NCBI GenBank assembly: GCA_002722525.1
Contig: PBMJ01000021.1
Location: 1 to 12,637, forward strand
Source of the DNA: Acidimicrobiaceae bacterium
GTDB lineage: Bacteria; Actinomycetota; Acidimicrobiia; Acidimicrobiales; UBA8592
Direction: 5' to 3'
DNA length: 12,637 nt
Under the pieces are notes generated by a model. That model did no database searches, was not told the origin of the DNA, and worked only from the letters and a program-made list of their open reading frames with translations. Below, piece after piece: positions 1-6,503 of this stretch (within the stretch, counting starts at the first letter, position 1; every line of letters starts with the position of its first letter). Both the position numbers and the translations under genes were made by a program.

Positions 1-251
1 CCAGAAGGCACTCTGTCACAGCCGGCTAAAAGTAGTTTTTCTTCCCATGGTTCGGGAATCGGTGTTGGCGTTGGGTCAGGTTCAGGTACTGAATCGGGAG
101 TTGGCGTTGGTTCCGGTTCGGGTGTTGGTGTGGGATCAGGTGTTGATATTTGCGGAGTGGTTTCTGGGTTTGTTTCAGCTTCCCTGCTTTCTTGTTCGCT
201 GCTACAACTTGCTAGTACAAGAAAAAGAAGGAGATAGAACAATTTTTTCAT
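1..251 (-). CDS. Secreted lipoprotein with Pro/Thr/Glu-rich linker (partial, C-terminus outside window)
   Basis: The reverse strand reads 83 complete codons from an ATG at 251 to the window edge with no stop. The product begins MKKLFYLLLFLVLASCSSEQ: a short basic start, a hydrophobic stretch, and a lipobox L-A-S-C with Cys16 as the expected lipidated residue. Residues 38-68 form a low-complexity linker containing two copies of PDPTPTPxPEP, after which a folded region seems to start (WEEKLLLAGCDRVPS). Export and anchoring on the outer face of the membrane follow from the lipobox; the function lies in the missing C-terminal part and cannot be named. It lies 71 bp after the histidine kinase on the same strand and may be the last gene of that transcript. 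No strong Shine-Dalgarno is visible before the ATG, so the start rests on the well-formed signal peptide. Confidence 0.8.
   Translation of the reverse strand, partial: MKKLFYLLLFLVLASCSSEQESREAETNPETTPQISTPDPTPTPEPEPTPTPDSVPEPDPTPTPIPEPWEEKLLLAGCDRVPS
48..140 (-). repeat. Degenerate tandem repeat encoding the PDPTPTP linker
   Basis: On the plus strand the stretch is a run of GGTGTTGG/GGTTCNGG-like units. In the minus-strand lipoprotein frame it encodes two 11-residue copies, PDPTPTPEPEP (residues 38-48) and PDPTPTPIPEP (58-68), separated by TPTPDSVPE. Such Pro/Thr linkers commonly space an exported domain away from the membrane. The repetition makes length variation by slippage plausible. 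Confidence 0.65.
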
Positions 252-322
252 TGTGAATAGTCTATGCGGAGAACGTAACCCTATTCCAGAAAAGCTAAGT
301 CACTATTTAAAAATCAGGTGTT

Positions 323-3046
323 TTAGATTTTGACGAGGGCAATGTTGTCGACTCGCAAAGATACTCTTGTCCCTTGAGTTGGTAATTTTTGTATGGAGAA
401 ATCACCCTGATGCTTTTCAATTCGTTGCGCCATATTTCGTGTGCCTGATTGTCGTATTGAAGCGTCTTCGATTCCGGTGCCGTTATCTTCAATTTTCAAA
501 ACAATGTTGTTCGCTTCCATAGTGAGCTGAATTTTTATTTCATCGCCGCCGGAGTGTTTGACCGCATTGCTTATTGCTTCTTGCGTTGCTTTGAATAGGT
601 CATCGCATAAGTGTTGTGGGATTCGCTCAAGGTTTCCGTCATCTGAAGACGTATTTAGAAAAAGCACGGTGAACGCGGAAATTCGACTATATCGGTCAGC
701 AAGATTTTGGAGTTGTGTGTCTAAGGAATCTCTGAGTTCCATTTCGTTGGTTATGAGCGCCCGTAGGTCTTTCGCTATACGGTCGATAGCTCGTGAAAAG
801 TCTTGAATGTTTTCATCTGTTGGTGTGGGGCCTCCCTCCTTGAGATAGGGCTGGAGTCCCATACCGATGACGAAGAGTTCTTGGAGGGTGTTGTCATGGA
901 TTTCAGAGATGAAGTGGTCTCGTTCGCGTTGTTGAACTTTTTCTTTTTCGAGGTCTTCCACCCGTTTTCTTTGGATTTCCATTTCTGACCCGTGTTGTAT
1001 TTTGGCGTTTATGTCGTCGCCCCATTCAATAATGTATCCATCTGGAGTGCATGAGAATAGTGTCTCTATTTCAATTTGAGTTGCCTTCCCTTTTTGTGCT
1101 TTGAATAGCTCCGAGTAGTCGTAGATACTGTTTGAGGAGTCATCTGGATTGAGTGTGAAAAACTGTGAGGATTGACCATCTTCCATAGCTCTTTGGAAAT
1201 AAGGAAGGAGTTCATCAAATCGGATACGCTCTTGTGAGTTCATCATTCCCGGTTCAATATCTTCTCGGCGCCACCTATTGAATTCTCGGTTAGCCCAAAG
1301 GAACTCCATATCGACGAGGTTCCCTTCTTCATCAAAAACCGGTTTGTGAGCTGCGACAGCTTTCGTGAGGTCCATTACTTGTTCTCCGAGAAGTTCAATA
1401 CGTTTCTGTGCGAACTCTGGTGCGGACATGATGATGTCGTCTGTTACTGGTTCGAAAGCAATAGTAAGGAAAACTGTTCCGTTGTCCATTGCTGTGAAGG
1501 TTGCGGTACGTTCGAACGCTCCGAGATGGTTGGATACGTAACCGGAAATTTGTCCTTCGAACCCATTTTCGAGAACGTGGTTAAGTACCTGCTCATTAAA
1601 TGCTTGATTCGCGTCTCTGAACTTGTCTCCACCGCTATCTTCTGATTCCAGCTCGGCCATGAATTCTTCCATTGAAACGTCTGTGGTTCCAAATGATGTG
1701 GTTCGCGGGAAGTGCTTAGGCATTCCGAGAGGGAAGAAGTTTTCTTCATACGTTTTGTTCACAAGGACCACCCGCTCTTTGCCGAATTCCGCTGGGTTAA
1801 TCTTGATGATGAACGTAGGGTTGGATTGGTCCAGTAGTTGGTTGAACAATCCGGGTTGAGAGAGCGAAACAAGGTGAAATATGCCATCACCTGAGAGTGA
1901 GGCTTCTATTGTTACAGAACCTTCAGCGTCTATACGTTCAATGGTCATCGATGCTCTACCTTTTTGCTCGACCTCGTTAGAGAGTTTTAAGAACAGTGGT
2001 AGTCGTTCAGTTGCTACGAGGGAGAGTCTTTCTTTAGATGCGTATTTTTGGTTAGGAGCTGCTATTCCCCATGCTTGGTTCTGCCACATGCATTCAAGAT
2101 CAACTACGTTTCCATGTTCGTCTTTGATTGGGAGGTAAAGTGAGAATGGTTTATCAGTGACGGCTCGTTCTCTGAGGATTTCGGATCGTGCTTTAATGTA
2201 TTGAGGGTCAGTGGCTAGCGCTTCTTTATCTGCGACTGTGTATACCCACATGCCGAGAAGGTCACCGTTGATATCGTTGAGGTACGTTAGTGATCGCTTC
2301 CATACTTCGCCTCTGAATTTCCAAATATCTGAAGATGGTTTGACCTCGTCGTACATTTCTCTTGTTTGACTTGCGAAAGAAACCCAGTCTTCGTTGGGAT
2401 ATAGGAACTTGGAGGATTGTCGAATAGTTACGATCTCAACTTCTCCTACTTCTTCATAGTCTTTAGGAGTAGGTAGTCCGTCTGTTAATCCGTTTAGGAA
2501 TAATTGGCCGAAACCTTCATTAATAAGAACTACTTTTCCGTCAATAGATCCGGCTTTACCATCAGGAAACCTGAGAAGTAAAGTTGGGGCTTGTGCGGAG
2601 AGAAGGTCAGTCATAACTGTCTTCAAGCTGTCCAGTGTTTCTGCTTCAAAGGTCCATACACCGAAGATGGTTCCGTTTTCTTCTACGATGTTAACTCTCG
2701 TTGTGTAGAGAATACCTAGCGATTGGAATTGCGCGGTTTCGTTGATGTTATCGACACAGTGCATTACTGCTCGTAAGAAGCTGATTCTGTCTTCTTCAGG
2801 GAAGTAGGAAGCTGCTTTCGTCACCATCTCAAGTACGTTTACCTGACCAGCTAGTTCTTCGTAGTTGTCTGTCATTGGCAGATCCATCATTGGACCTTTA
2901 ATCATTACCTCGACAAAGGCTTTGTTCATAACAACTGCTGTAGCTGTATTGGTCTCTGCTGGAATGTCTAAGGTTTCGTACTTAGCGATAAGTGTTGGGC
3001 CTTGTCCATCTAACATAGCTAACGAAAGTGGGGATAGGAGGCTCAT
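323..3046 (-). CDS. Soluble NarX/DesK-type sensor histidine kinase with multiple PAS-like repeats
   Basis: The 907-aa product is a sensor kinase that should autophosphorylate on His717 and pass phosphate to a NarL-type regulator. The C-terminus shows a HisKA_3 H-box (ISEIHDNTLQELF, residues about 710-722) preceded by a charged coiled coil (about 682-712). The HATPase_c domain has an N-box (QEAISNAVKHSGG, Asn827), a G1 box (IEDNGTGI, Asp854) and a G2-like segment (GTRNMAQRI). The first 640 residues contain no signal peptide or membrane segment but about five PAS-like units, near 16-99, 154-232, 297-357, 409-467 and 565-627. Three start with a P-T-[LF] strand (GPTLIAKY, APTLLLRF, NPTFIIKI); two contain DE.GN[VL]VD[LM]E..W.N. 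The start at 3046 is preferred because AAGAAGGGG lies just upstream and leaves a 13-bp gap to the gene before it; an earlier in-frame start at 3085 would overlap that gene. The ligand sensed is unknown. Confidence 0.93.
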   Translation of the reverse strand: MSLLSPLSLAMLDGQGPTLIAKYETLDIPAETNTATAVVMNKAFVEVMIKGPMMDLPMTDNYEELAGQVNVLEMVTKAASYFPEEDRISFLRAVMHCVDNINETAQFQSLGILYTTRVNIVEENGTIFGVWTFEAETLDSLKTVMTDLLSAQAPTLLLRFPDGKAGSIDGKVVLINEGFGQLFLNGLTDGLPTPKDYEEVGEVEIVTIRQSSKFLYPNEDWVSFASQTREMYDEVKPSSDIWKFRGEVWKRSLTYLNDINGDLLGMWVYTVADKEALATDPQYIKARSEILRERAVTDKPFSLYLPIKDEHGNVVDLECMWQNQAWGIAAPNQKYASKERLSLVATERLPLFLKLSNEVEQKGRASMTIERIDAEGSVTIEASLSGDGIFHLVSLSQPGLFNQLLDQSNPTFIIKINPAEFGKERVVLVNKTYEENFFPLGMPKHFPRTTSFGTTDVSMEEFMAELESEDSGGDKFRDANQAFNEQVLNHVLENGFEGQISGYVSNHLGAFERTATFTAMDNGTVFLTIAFEPVTDDIIMSAPEFAQKRIELLGEQVMDLTKAVAAHKPVFDEEGNLVDMEFLWANREFNRWRREDIEPGMMNSQERIRFDELLPYFQRAMEDGQSSQFFTLNPDDSSNSIYDYSELFKAQKGKATQIEIETLFSCTPDGYIIEWGDDINAKIQHGSEMEIQRKRVEDLEKEKVQQRERDHFISEIHDNTLQELFVIGMGLQPYLKEGGPTPTDENIQDFSRAIDRIAKDLRALITNEMELRDSLDTQLQNLADRYSRISAFTVLFLNTSSDDGNLERIPQHLCDDLFKATQEAISNAVKHSGGDEIKIQLTMEANNIVLKIEDNGTGIEDASIRQSGTRNMAQRIEKHQGDFSIQKLPTQGTRVSLRVDNIALVKI

Positions 3047-3059
3047 GCTTTTCCCCTTC

Positions 3060-4037
3060 TTAGTCTTGTGTTGATGGGGTCTCACACAATCTTATAGTGT
3101 CAGTAAATTCCCAGCGAAATTCAGTCTCTTCAGATCCAGGTGGGTCTCCTGAATATTCAGAGAAAATCACAACATAGTCCGCTGTTCGTAAAGAAAACTC
3201 GTCATCTGAGAAGTTATACAGGAGGGGTGCTCCGATCGCCTCCTCGAAAAGATCTGGTTCAGGAACGATAAGTGGCCCTCCGGGGGTTGGAAGGTCGGTA
3301 ATTGATATTGGGGCTGACGGCTCGTTCGGGTCCCAGTCGACAAGGAGACTTTCAGGAAATCGAACAATGCTCGGAAAGGTTTTTTCCCATCCATTAATAA
3401 CATGGAAAGAGTTCCGGATGCCCCACCGGACAACTTTGGGCTCTACTAATTCTGAACGTGTGAAATCCACGAAGAGGGCACCCCAGTAGATGGTTCGATA
3501 CTGTGTTCCACATTCTGTGTACCATCCAGCTTCCTGCGTGGTAGATCCCAACCCCTCAGTTATTGCTGGAATCGCAATCTCCATAAGATTTCCTATTTGT
3601 ATCCCACAAATATCTTCACCGATAACAATGCTGCATCCTGTAGGTTCGTCAGGCACTCCTGAGAGTGGAAGCCCATTTTCTTCAAGAACTGCAACATGCA
3701 CTTCTCGAGTTCCTGGGCCATAAAGACCATCCGCGCCTATACCGAGTAGTTCTTGTAATTCCATGACTTCTATGCTCGGAACAAGCCATTGATATTCCCT
3801 TGTGAGAATTACATAAGTGGGGTCACTTGGGGTAGGCGTCGCAACCGGAGTTTCAGTTACCGAAGATGAGGTCATCGTAGAAGTACTTTCTGGAACAGTT
3901 GCCGAAGAGGTCGTATCCGAAGAGTCATCATTTTTGAGTAACTGGTACGCAAGAAAAGCAACCACTACTAAAACAGCAGCGACTAAAAAGTTCCTTATTC
4001 GCCTATTGCGCCTTCGGGGTCCAAAGAAAGTAGACAT
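3060..4037 (-). CDS. Membrane-anchored extracytoplasmic protein with peptidoglycan-binding-like motif
   Basis: The 325-aa product has a basic cytoplasmic N-terminus (residues 1-15, GPRRRNRRIR), one membrane helix (about 17-34), a Ser/Thr/Pro-rich linker (38-73) and an extracytoplasmic region. Residues 82-132 contain LQELLGIGADGLYGPGT followed by H-VAVLEENGLP, matching the shape of PG_binding_1-like repeats (LQ..LG..-DG-YG..T...). The rest (about 135-325) has four Cys (135, 144, 176, 318) and is rich in beta-prone and aromatic residues; I do not recognise its fold. The stop is 13 bp before the kinase start, so the two are cotranscribed and probably translationally linked. This suggests, but does not prove, that the protein is an envelope accessory to a kinase that itself has no membrane segment. 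The same motif recurs in the protein encoded at 6481-7626. Confidence 0.85.
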   Translation of the reverse strand: MSTFFGPRRRNRRIRNFLVAAVLVVVAFLAYQLLKNDDSSDTTSSATVPESTSTMTSSSVTETPVATPTPSDPTYVILTREYQWLVPSIEVMELQELLGIGADGLYGPGTREVHVAVLEENGLPLSGVPDEPTGCSIVIGEDICGIQIGNLMEIAIPAITEGLGSTTQEAGWYTECGTQYRTIYWGALFVDFTRSELVEPKVVRWGIRNSFHVINGWEKTFPSIVRFPESLLVDWDPNEPSAPISITDLPTPGGPLIVPEPDLFEEAIGAPLLYNFSDDEFSLRTADYVVIFSEYSGDPPGSEETEFRWEFTDTIRLCETPSTQD

Positions 4038-4050
4038 CGTCTAGAAAATG

Positions 4051-4072
4051 CTAAAACGATTTTTTGTTTTAG
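4051..4072. repeat. AT-rich inverted repeat upstream of the anchored-protein gene
   Basis: CTAAAAC and GTTTTAG form a perfect 7-bp stem around the 8-nt spacer GATTTTTT, 13 bp upstream of the ATG at 4037 (minus strand). It lies in the 93-bp gap after the ppdK-like gene, so it could be an operator, a leader hairpin or a weak terminator. The stem is too AT-rich, and no U-tract follows it directly on the minus strand, for a confident terminator call. Confidence 0.35.
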
Positions 4073-4130
4073 ACAAACCGAATAATAGAGTTCTTTGACA
4101 AAAAAAGAAAAGTAAGGAACGAAGGTGGAT

Positions 4131-5678
4131 CTACTTGAGATTGTGAATATTTTGAATGACTCGTAACTTTTCTTCTGGTGAAGCATCTTTTGCAGTTGGG
4201 ATTTGTAATATTTCTACTGCTGCTTCAAGCCAAGAAAGGAATACGTCTACTAGCGGATTAAGTTTTGATATTTGTACCTCTGTATTTCCATAGAAAATTT
4301 CTCCTGTTGTTCCATCAAGGGTAATAACCTCCCCAGCAGAGAAAATACGATCCCCAAATGATACTGAATCATCGGCAAATGTAAGTTCTGTAACTCCGAC
4401 GACGGCTGGTATTCCCCACCCTCTTGCAACAACAGCAGCGTGGCTAGCTAACCCTCCTGTTGCGGTAATTATTCCCTGCGATACAGCCATACCATGGACG
4501 TCGGCTGGGGAAGTCTCTGGGCGGACCAAAAGGACATCTGCGCCTTTATCGCTCTCTTCTACTGCTGAATCCGCTGAGAATACTAAACTTCCAGTCGCAA
4601 CTCCTGGTGAAGCTCCTAAACCTTTTGCCAGTACTTCTGAAGATGAGGAAATTTGATTCATTTCTAGCGCTGATTCGAGTTGATCTGGAGTAACACGATT
4701 CAATGCTCCCTCCTGATTGAGCGGGAATGATAAGTCCTCAGCCATCTCAACAGCTATGCGTATCGCCGCTGTAGGGGTGCGCTTACCGACACGATTTTGA
4801 AGTATCCATAATCTTCCTTCTTCGACCGTAAATTCTATGTCGCACATATCGGCAGTAGTTACTTCAAGTGATTTCGCTACTTCTGAGAGTTCTAAGAATA
4901 TGTCTGGGGCGATTTCTTGCATTTCCTCTATTCCGAAAGTTTGATGCGATCCTGAAACAACATCTTCGCCTTGGGCGTTCGGTAGAAAATCCCCAAATAG
5001 TTCATTCATACCTGTAGAAGGGTTGCGTGTAAAGAGAACCCCAGTTCCTGAATTCCTTCCTGTATTGCCAAATACCATGGCTTGGATGGTTACAGCCGTC
5101 CCATAGTCATCTGGGATTTTTTCGACTTCTCTGTAGGTTATTGCTCTTGGACTATTCCATGAGTGGAAAACAGCTTCGATAGCAAAATGAAGTTGCTCCC
5201 AGACGTCTGAAGGGATATGTGTGATGTTAATACTATTTTTTTGAATAACGATTTCGTTGAACATCGATTCAAAGCGGTTTGTGCATTCAGCAGCAAAATT
5301 GAAGTTGCTCCTCGCTTCAAGACCTGATGAAGTTTGGTTGTTCAAACCCAGATTCAGAATCGTATCCATCATGCCGGGCATCGAGACTGGGGCTCCTGAG
5401 CGAACACTAACTAGTAAAGGATTTTCAGGACTGCCAAATGATCGTCCTGTAGAAGCTTCAATTACAGCCATTGCTTGGACAAGTTCATTTTCGAGAAACG
5501 AAAGAGATTTGTCCTTTTGGAACCTATGGAAAGCTTTGGTAGTTATTACAAATCCTGGAGGAACAGCCAGACCTAGGTCCGAAGACATTTCAACAAGACT
5601 TGCTCCTTTCCCACCAAGCAACATTCGCCGGTCTTCAGAGGGTATTTGTTTAGCATCGGTGAAATGGACAATGTACAT
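4131..5678 (-). CDS. ppdK: Two-domain pyruvate, phosphate dikinase-like protein (no PEP/pyruvate domain)
   Basis: Full PPDK (about 870-900 aa) interconverts pyruvate, ATP and Pi with PEP, AMP and PPi through a phosphohistidine. This 515-aa protein has only the first two parts. The ATP-grasp domain (1-310) is clearly PPDK type: GGKGASLVEM (22-31), VPPGFVIT (39-46), VRSGAPVSMPGMMDT (92-106), SGTGVLFTRNPSTG (210-223), NAQGEDV (234-240), CDIEFT (279-284) and LQNRVGKR (293-300). The swivelling phosphohistidine domain (about 345-470) has TGGLASHAAVVARGWG with catalytic His413. The C-terminal PEP/pyruvate barrel is absent; the protein ends naturally at 515. It resembles the short actinobacterial form typified by M. 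tuberculosis Rv1127c. The residue two before His413 is Ala where plant-type PPDK has its regulatory Thr. The start at 5678 has GGAG five bases upstream. The gene diverges from the response-regulator gene. The reaction it performs alone is unclear. Confidence 0.9.
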   Translation of the reverse strand: MYIVHFTDAKQIPSEDRRMLLGGKGASLVEMSSDLGLAVPPGFVITTKAFHRFQKDKSLSFLENELVQAMAVIEASTGRSFGSPENPLLVSVRSGAPVSMPGMMDTILNLGLNNQTSSGLEARSNFNFAAECTNRFESMFNEIVIQKNSINITHIPSDVWEQLHFAIEAVFHSWNSPRAITYREVEKIPDDYGTAVTIQAMVFGNTGRNSGTGVLFTRNPSTGMNELFGDFLPNAQGEDVVSGSHQTFGIEEMQEIAPDIFLELSEVAKSLEVTTADMCDIEFTVEEGRLWILQNRVGKRTPTAAIRIAVEMAEDLSFPLNQEGALNRVTPDQLESALEMNQISSSSEVLAKGLGASPGVATGSLVFSADSAVEESDKGADVLLVRPETSPADVHGMAVSQGIITATGGLASHAAVVARGWGIPAVVGVTELTFADDSVSFGDRIFSAGEVITLDGTTGEIFYGNTEVQISKLNPLVDVFLSWLEAAVEILQIPTAKDASPEEKLRVIQNIHNLK

Positions 5679-5811
5679 CTAAACTCCGAGGTCATCTCTA
5701 ACTTATATCAAGGAGTATGAAATTGCTGAGAAAAAATAAACTAGAAAAATCACATTAGTGGATCTACTCTAAAAGCGTGAATAAAAATAATCTTATCTCG
5801 GGTGAAGAAAA
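5679..5811. promoter_or_regulatory. Divergent promoter region between ppdK-like and response-regulator genes
   Basis: This 133-bp AT-rich gap separates two divergent starts and must hold promoters for both. On the minus strand a TATAAG hexamer (5707-5702) sits about 24 bases before the ppdK-like ATG and could be its -10 box, but no convincing -35 is spaced correctly. On the plus strand A/T-rich hexamers near 5781-5795 precede the regulator without a clear -35. The promoter positions are guesses; the divergent layout is seen directly. Confidence 0.4.
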
Positions 5812-5814
5812 GTG

Positions 5815-6456
5815 ATGAAGGTACTTCTCGTTGATGACCACCCAATGGTTCGAATGGGAATTCGAGCTGGCCTAGAATCTACATTCGGGGATGATGTTGA
5901 AATCGTTGAAGCTGAATCAGTAGCTGAAGCTATAGGAGCGCTTGACGGTGGATTATTTAACATTGCTGTTTTGGATTTGCGTCTTGGAGAAGGGTCTGGT
6001 CTTGATATAGCCCGTCATATAACGGATAGTAACCTGCCCACACGTTGTGTAGTATTTACCTCCGTTAAATCTCCTAGGTCCTTAATTGCAGCGTTTGAAA
6101 GTGGATCTGTTTCTGCTTACCTAGAAAAAGACTCTGATCTTGAACCTTTAACAGAAGCGATTGAAGCGACTGTAAAAGGGTTTTCTATGCTTACGCATTC
6201 TGATGCTCGTTCTGCAGCGGCTGAGCTTGGTTCTCAAGGTGCTTTGGATAGAGATATTCTGACGAAGAGGGAGCTTGAGATTGCCGAACTTATCGCAGAT
6301 GGACTAAGTGATGCGGAAATTTCTGAAACTCTTCATCTGGCTTCAAGCACGGTGCGGAATAATTTAACAACTATTTATCAGAAGGTAGGTGTGGAATCTC
6401 GGACGCTTCTCGCCGGGCTTGTATGGGAGAGCCGGAAAGATCTTGATATCTTATAA
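5815..6456 (+). CDS. NarL/FixJ-family response regulator
   Basis: This is a two-domain DNA-binding response regulator of 213 aa from the ATG at 5815, or 214 aa if the adjacent in-frame GTG at 5812 is used. With 214-aa numbering, the receiver domain (about 1-120) has the acidic pair Asp8-Asp9 (VLLVDDHPMVR), phosphoacceptor Asp55 (AVLDLRLGEGSG), the switch Thr83 (VVFTS) and Lys105 (AYLEKDSD), so all key residues are intact. A LuxR/GerE-type helix-turn-helix follows (about 149-195: LTKRELEIAELIADGLSDAE, then SSTVRNNLTTIYQKVGV). Phosphorylation by a HisKA_3 kinase should promote dimerisation and DNA binding. The kinase encoded at 323-3046 is of exactly the class that pairs with this family and is the likely partner, although the two genes are 2.8 kb apart on opposite strands. 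GGTGAAG upstream gives a reasonable ribosome site for either start. Confidence 0.94.
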   Translation: MKVLLVDDHPMVRMGIRAGLESTFGDDVEIVEAESVAEAIGALDGGLFNIAVLDLRLGEGSGLDIARHITDSNLPTRCVVFTSVKSPRSLIAAFESGSVSAYLEKDSDLEPLTEAIEATVKGFSMLTHSDARSAAAELGSQGALDRDILTKRELEIAELIADGLSDAEISETLHLASSTVRNNLTTIYQKVGVESRTLLAGLVWESRKDLDIL

Positions 6457-6476
6457 ATTCCTGTTTAGCCCCAGTG

Positions 6477-6503
6477 ATGTTTAGCAGCTGCTAAACATTT
6501 TTT
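6477..6503 (+). terminator. Rho-independent terminator of the response-regulator gene, built on a perfect palindrome
   Basis: Positions 6477-6498 form a perfect 22-nt palindrome (ATGTTTAGC, AGCT, GCTAAACAT) that can fold into a 9-bp stem with a 4-nt loop. Six T residues (6498-6503) follow on the plus strand, 20 bp after the regulator stop. No T-tract follows on the minus strand, so the polarity suits the plus-strand gene. The element overlaps the last codons and stop of the convergent metallopeptidase-like gene. Confidence 0.65.

Noticed and set aside
47..256. A plus-strand frame rich in Val/Leu at the left edge.
   Set aside because: It is the complement of the repeat-rich lipoprotein, which has a clear signal peptide and lipobox on the minus strand.
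3047..3085. Earlier in-frame start at 3085 for the histidine kinase (13 extra residues).
   Set aside because: It would overlap the upstream gene by 26 bp, whereas the ATG at 3046 has a good AAGAAGGGG ribosome site just after that gene's stop.
4084..4130. Pyrimidine/T-rich tract on the minus strand after the ppdK-like stop, as a possible terminator.
   Set aside because: No stem of useful length precedes the T-rich run, so an intrinsic terminator is not supported.
5257..5682. A 141-codon open frame on the plus strand inside the ppdK-like gene.
   Set aside because: It is antisense to a strongly conserved PPDK domain, has no recognisable domain and no ribosome site; it is a by-product of the real gene's codon pattern.
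4125..5768. Direct repeat GTGGATCTACT at 4125-4135 and 5758-5768, flanking the ppdK-like gene like target-site duplications.
   Set aside because: An 11-mer repeated once is expected many times by chance in a window of this size, no inverted ends or transposase accompany it, and the enclosed gene looks native.
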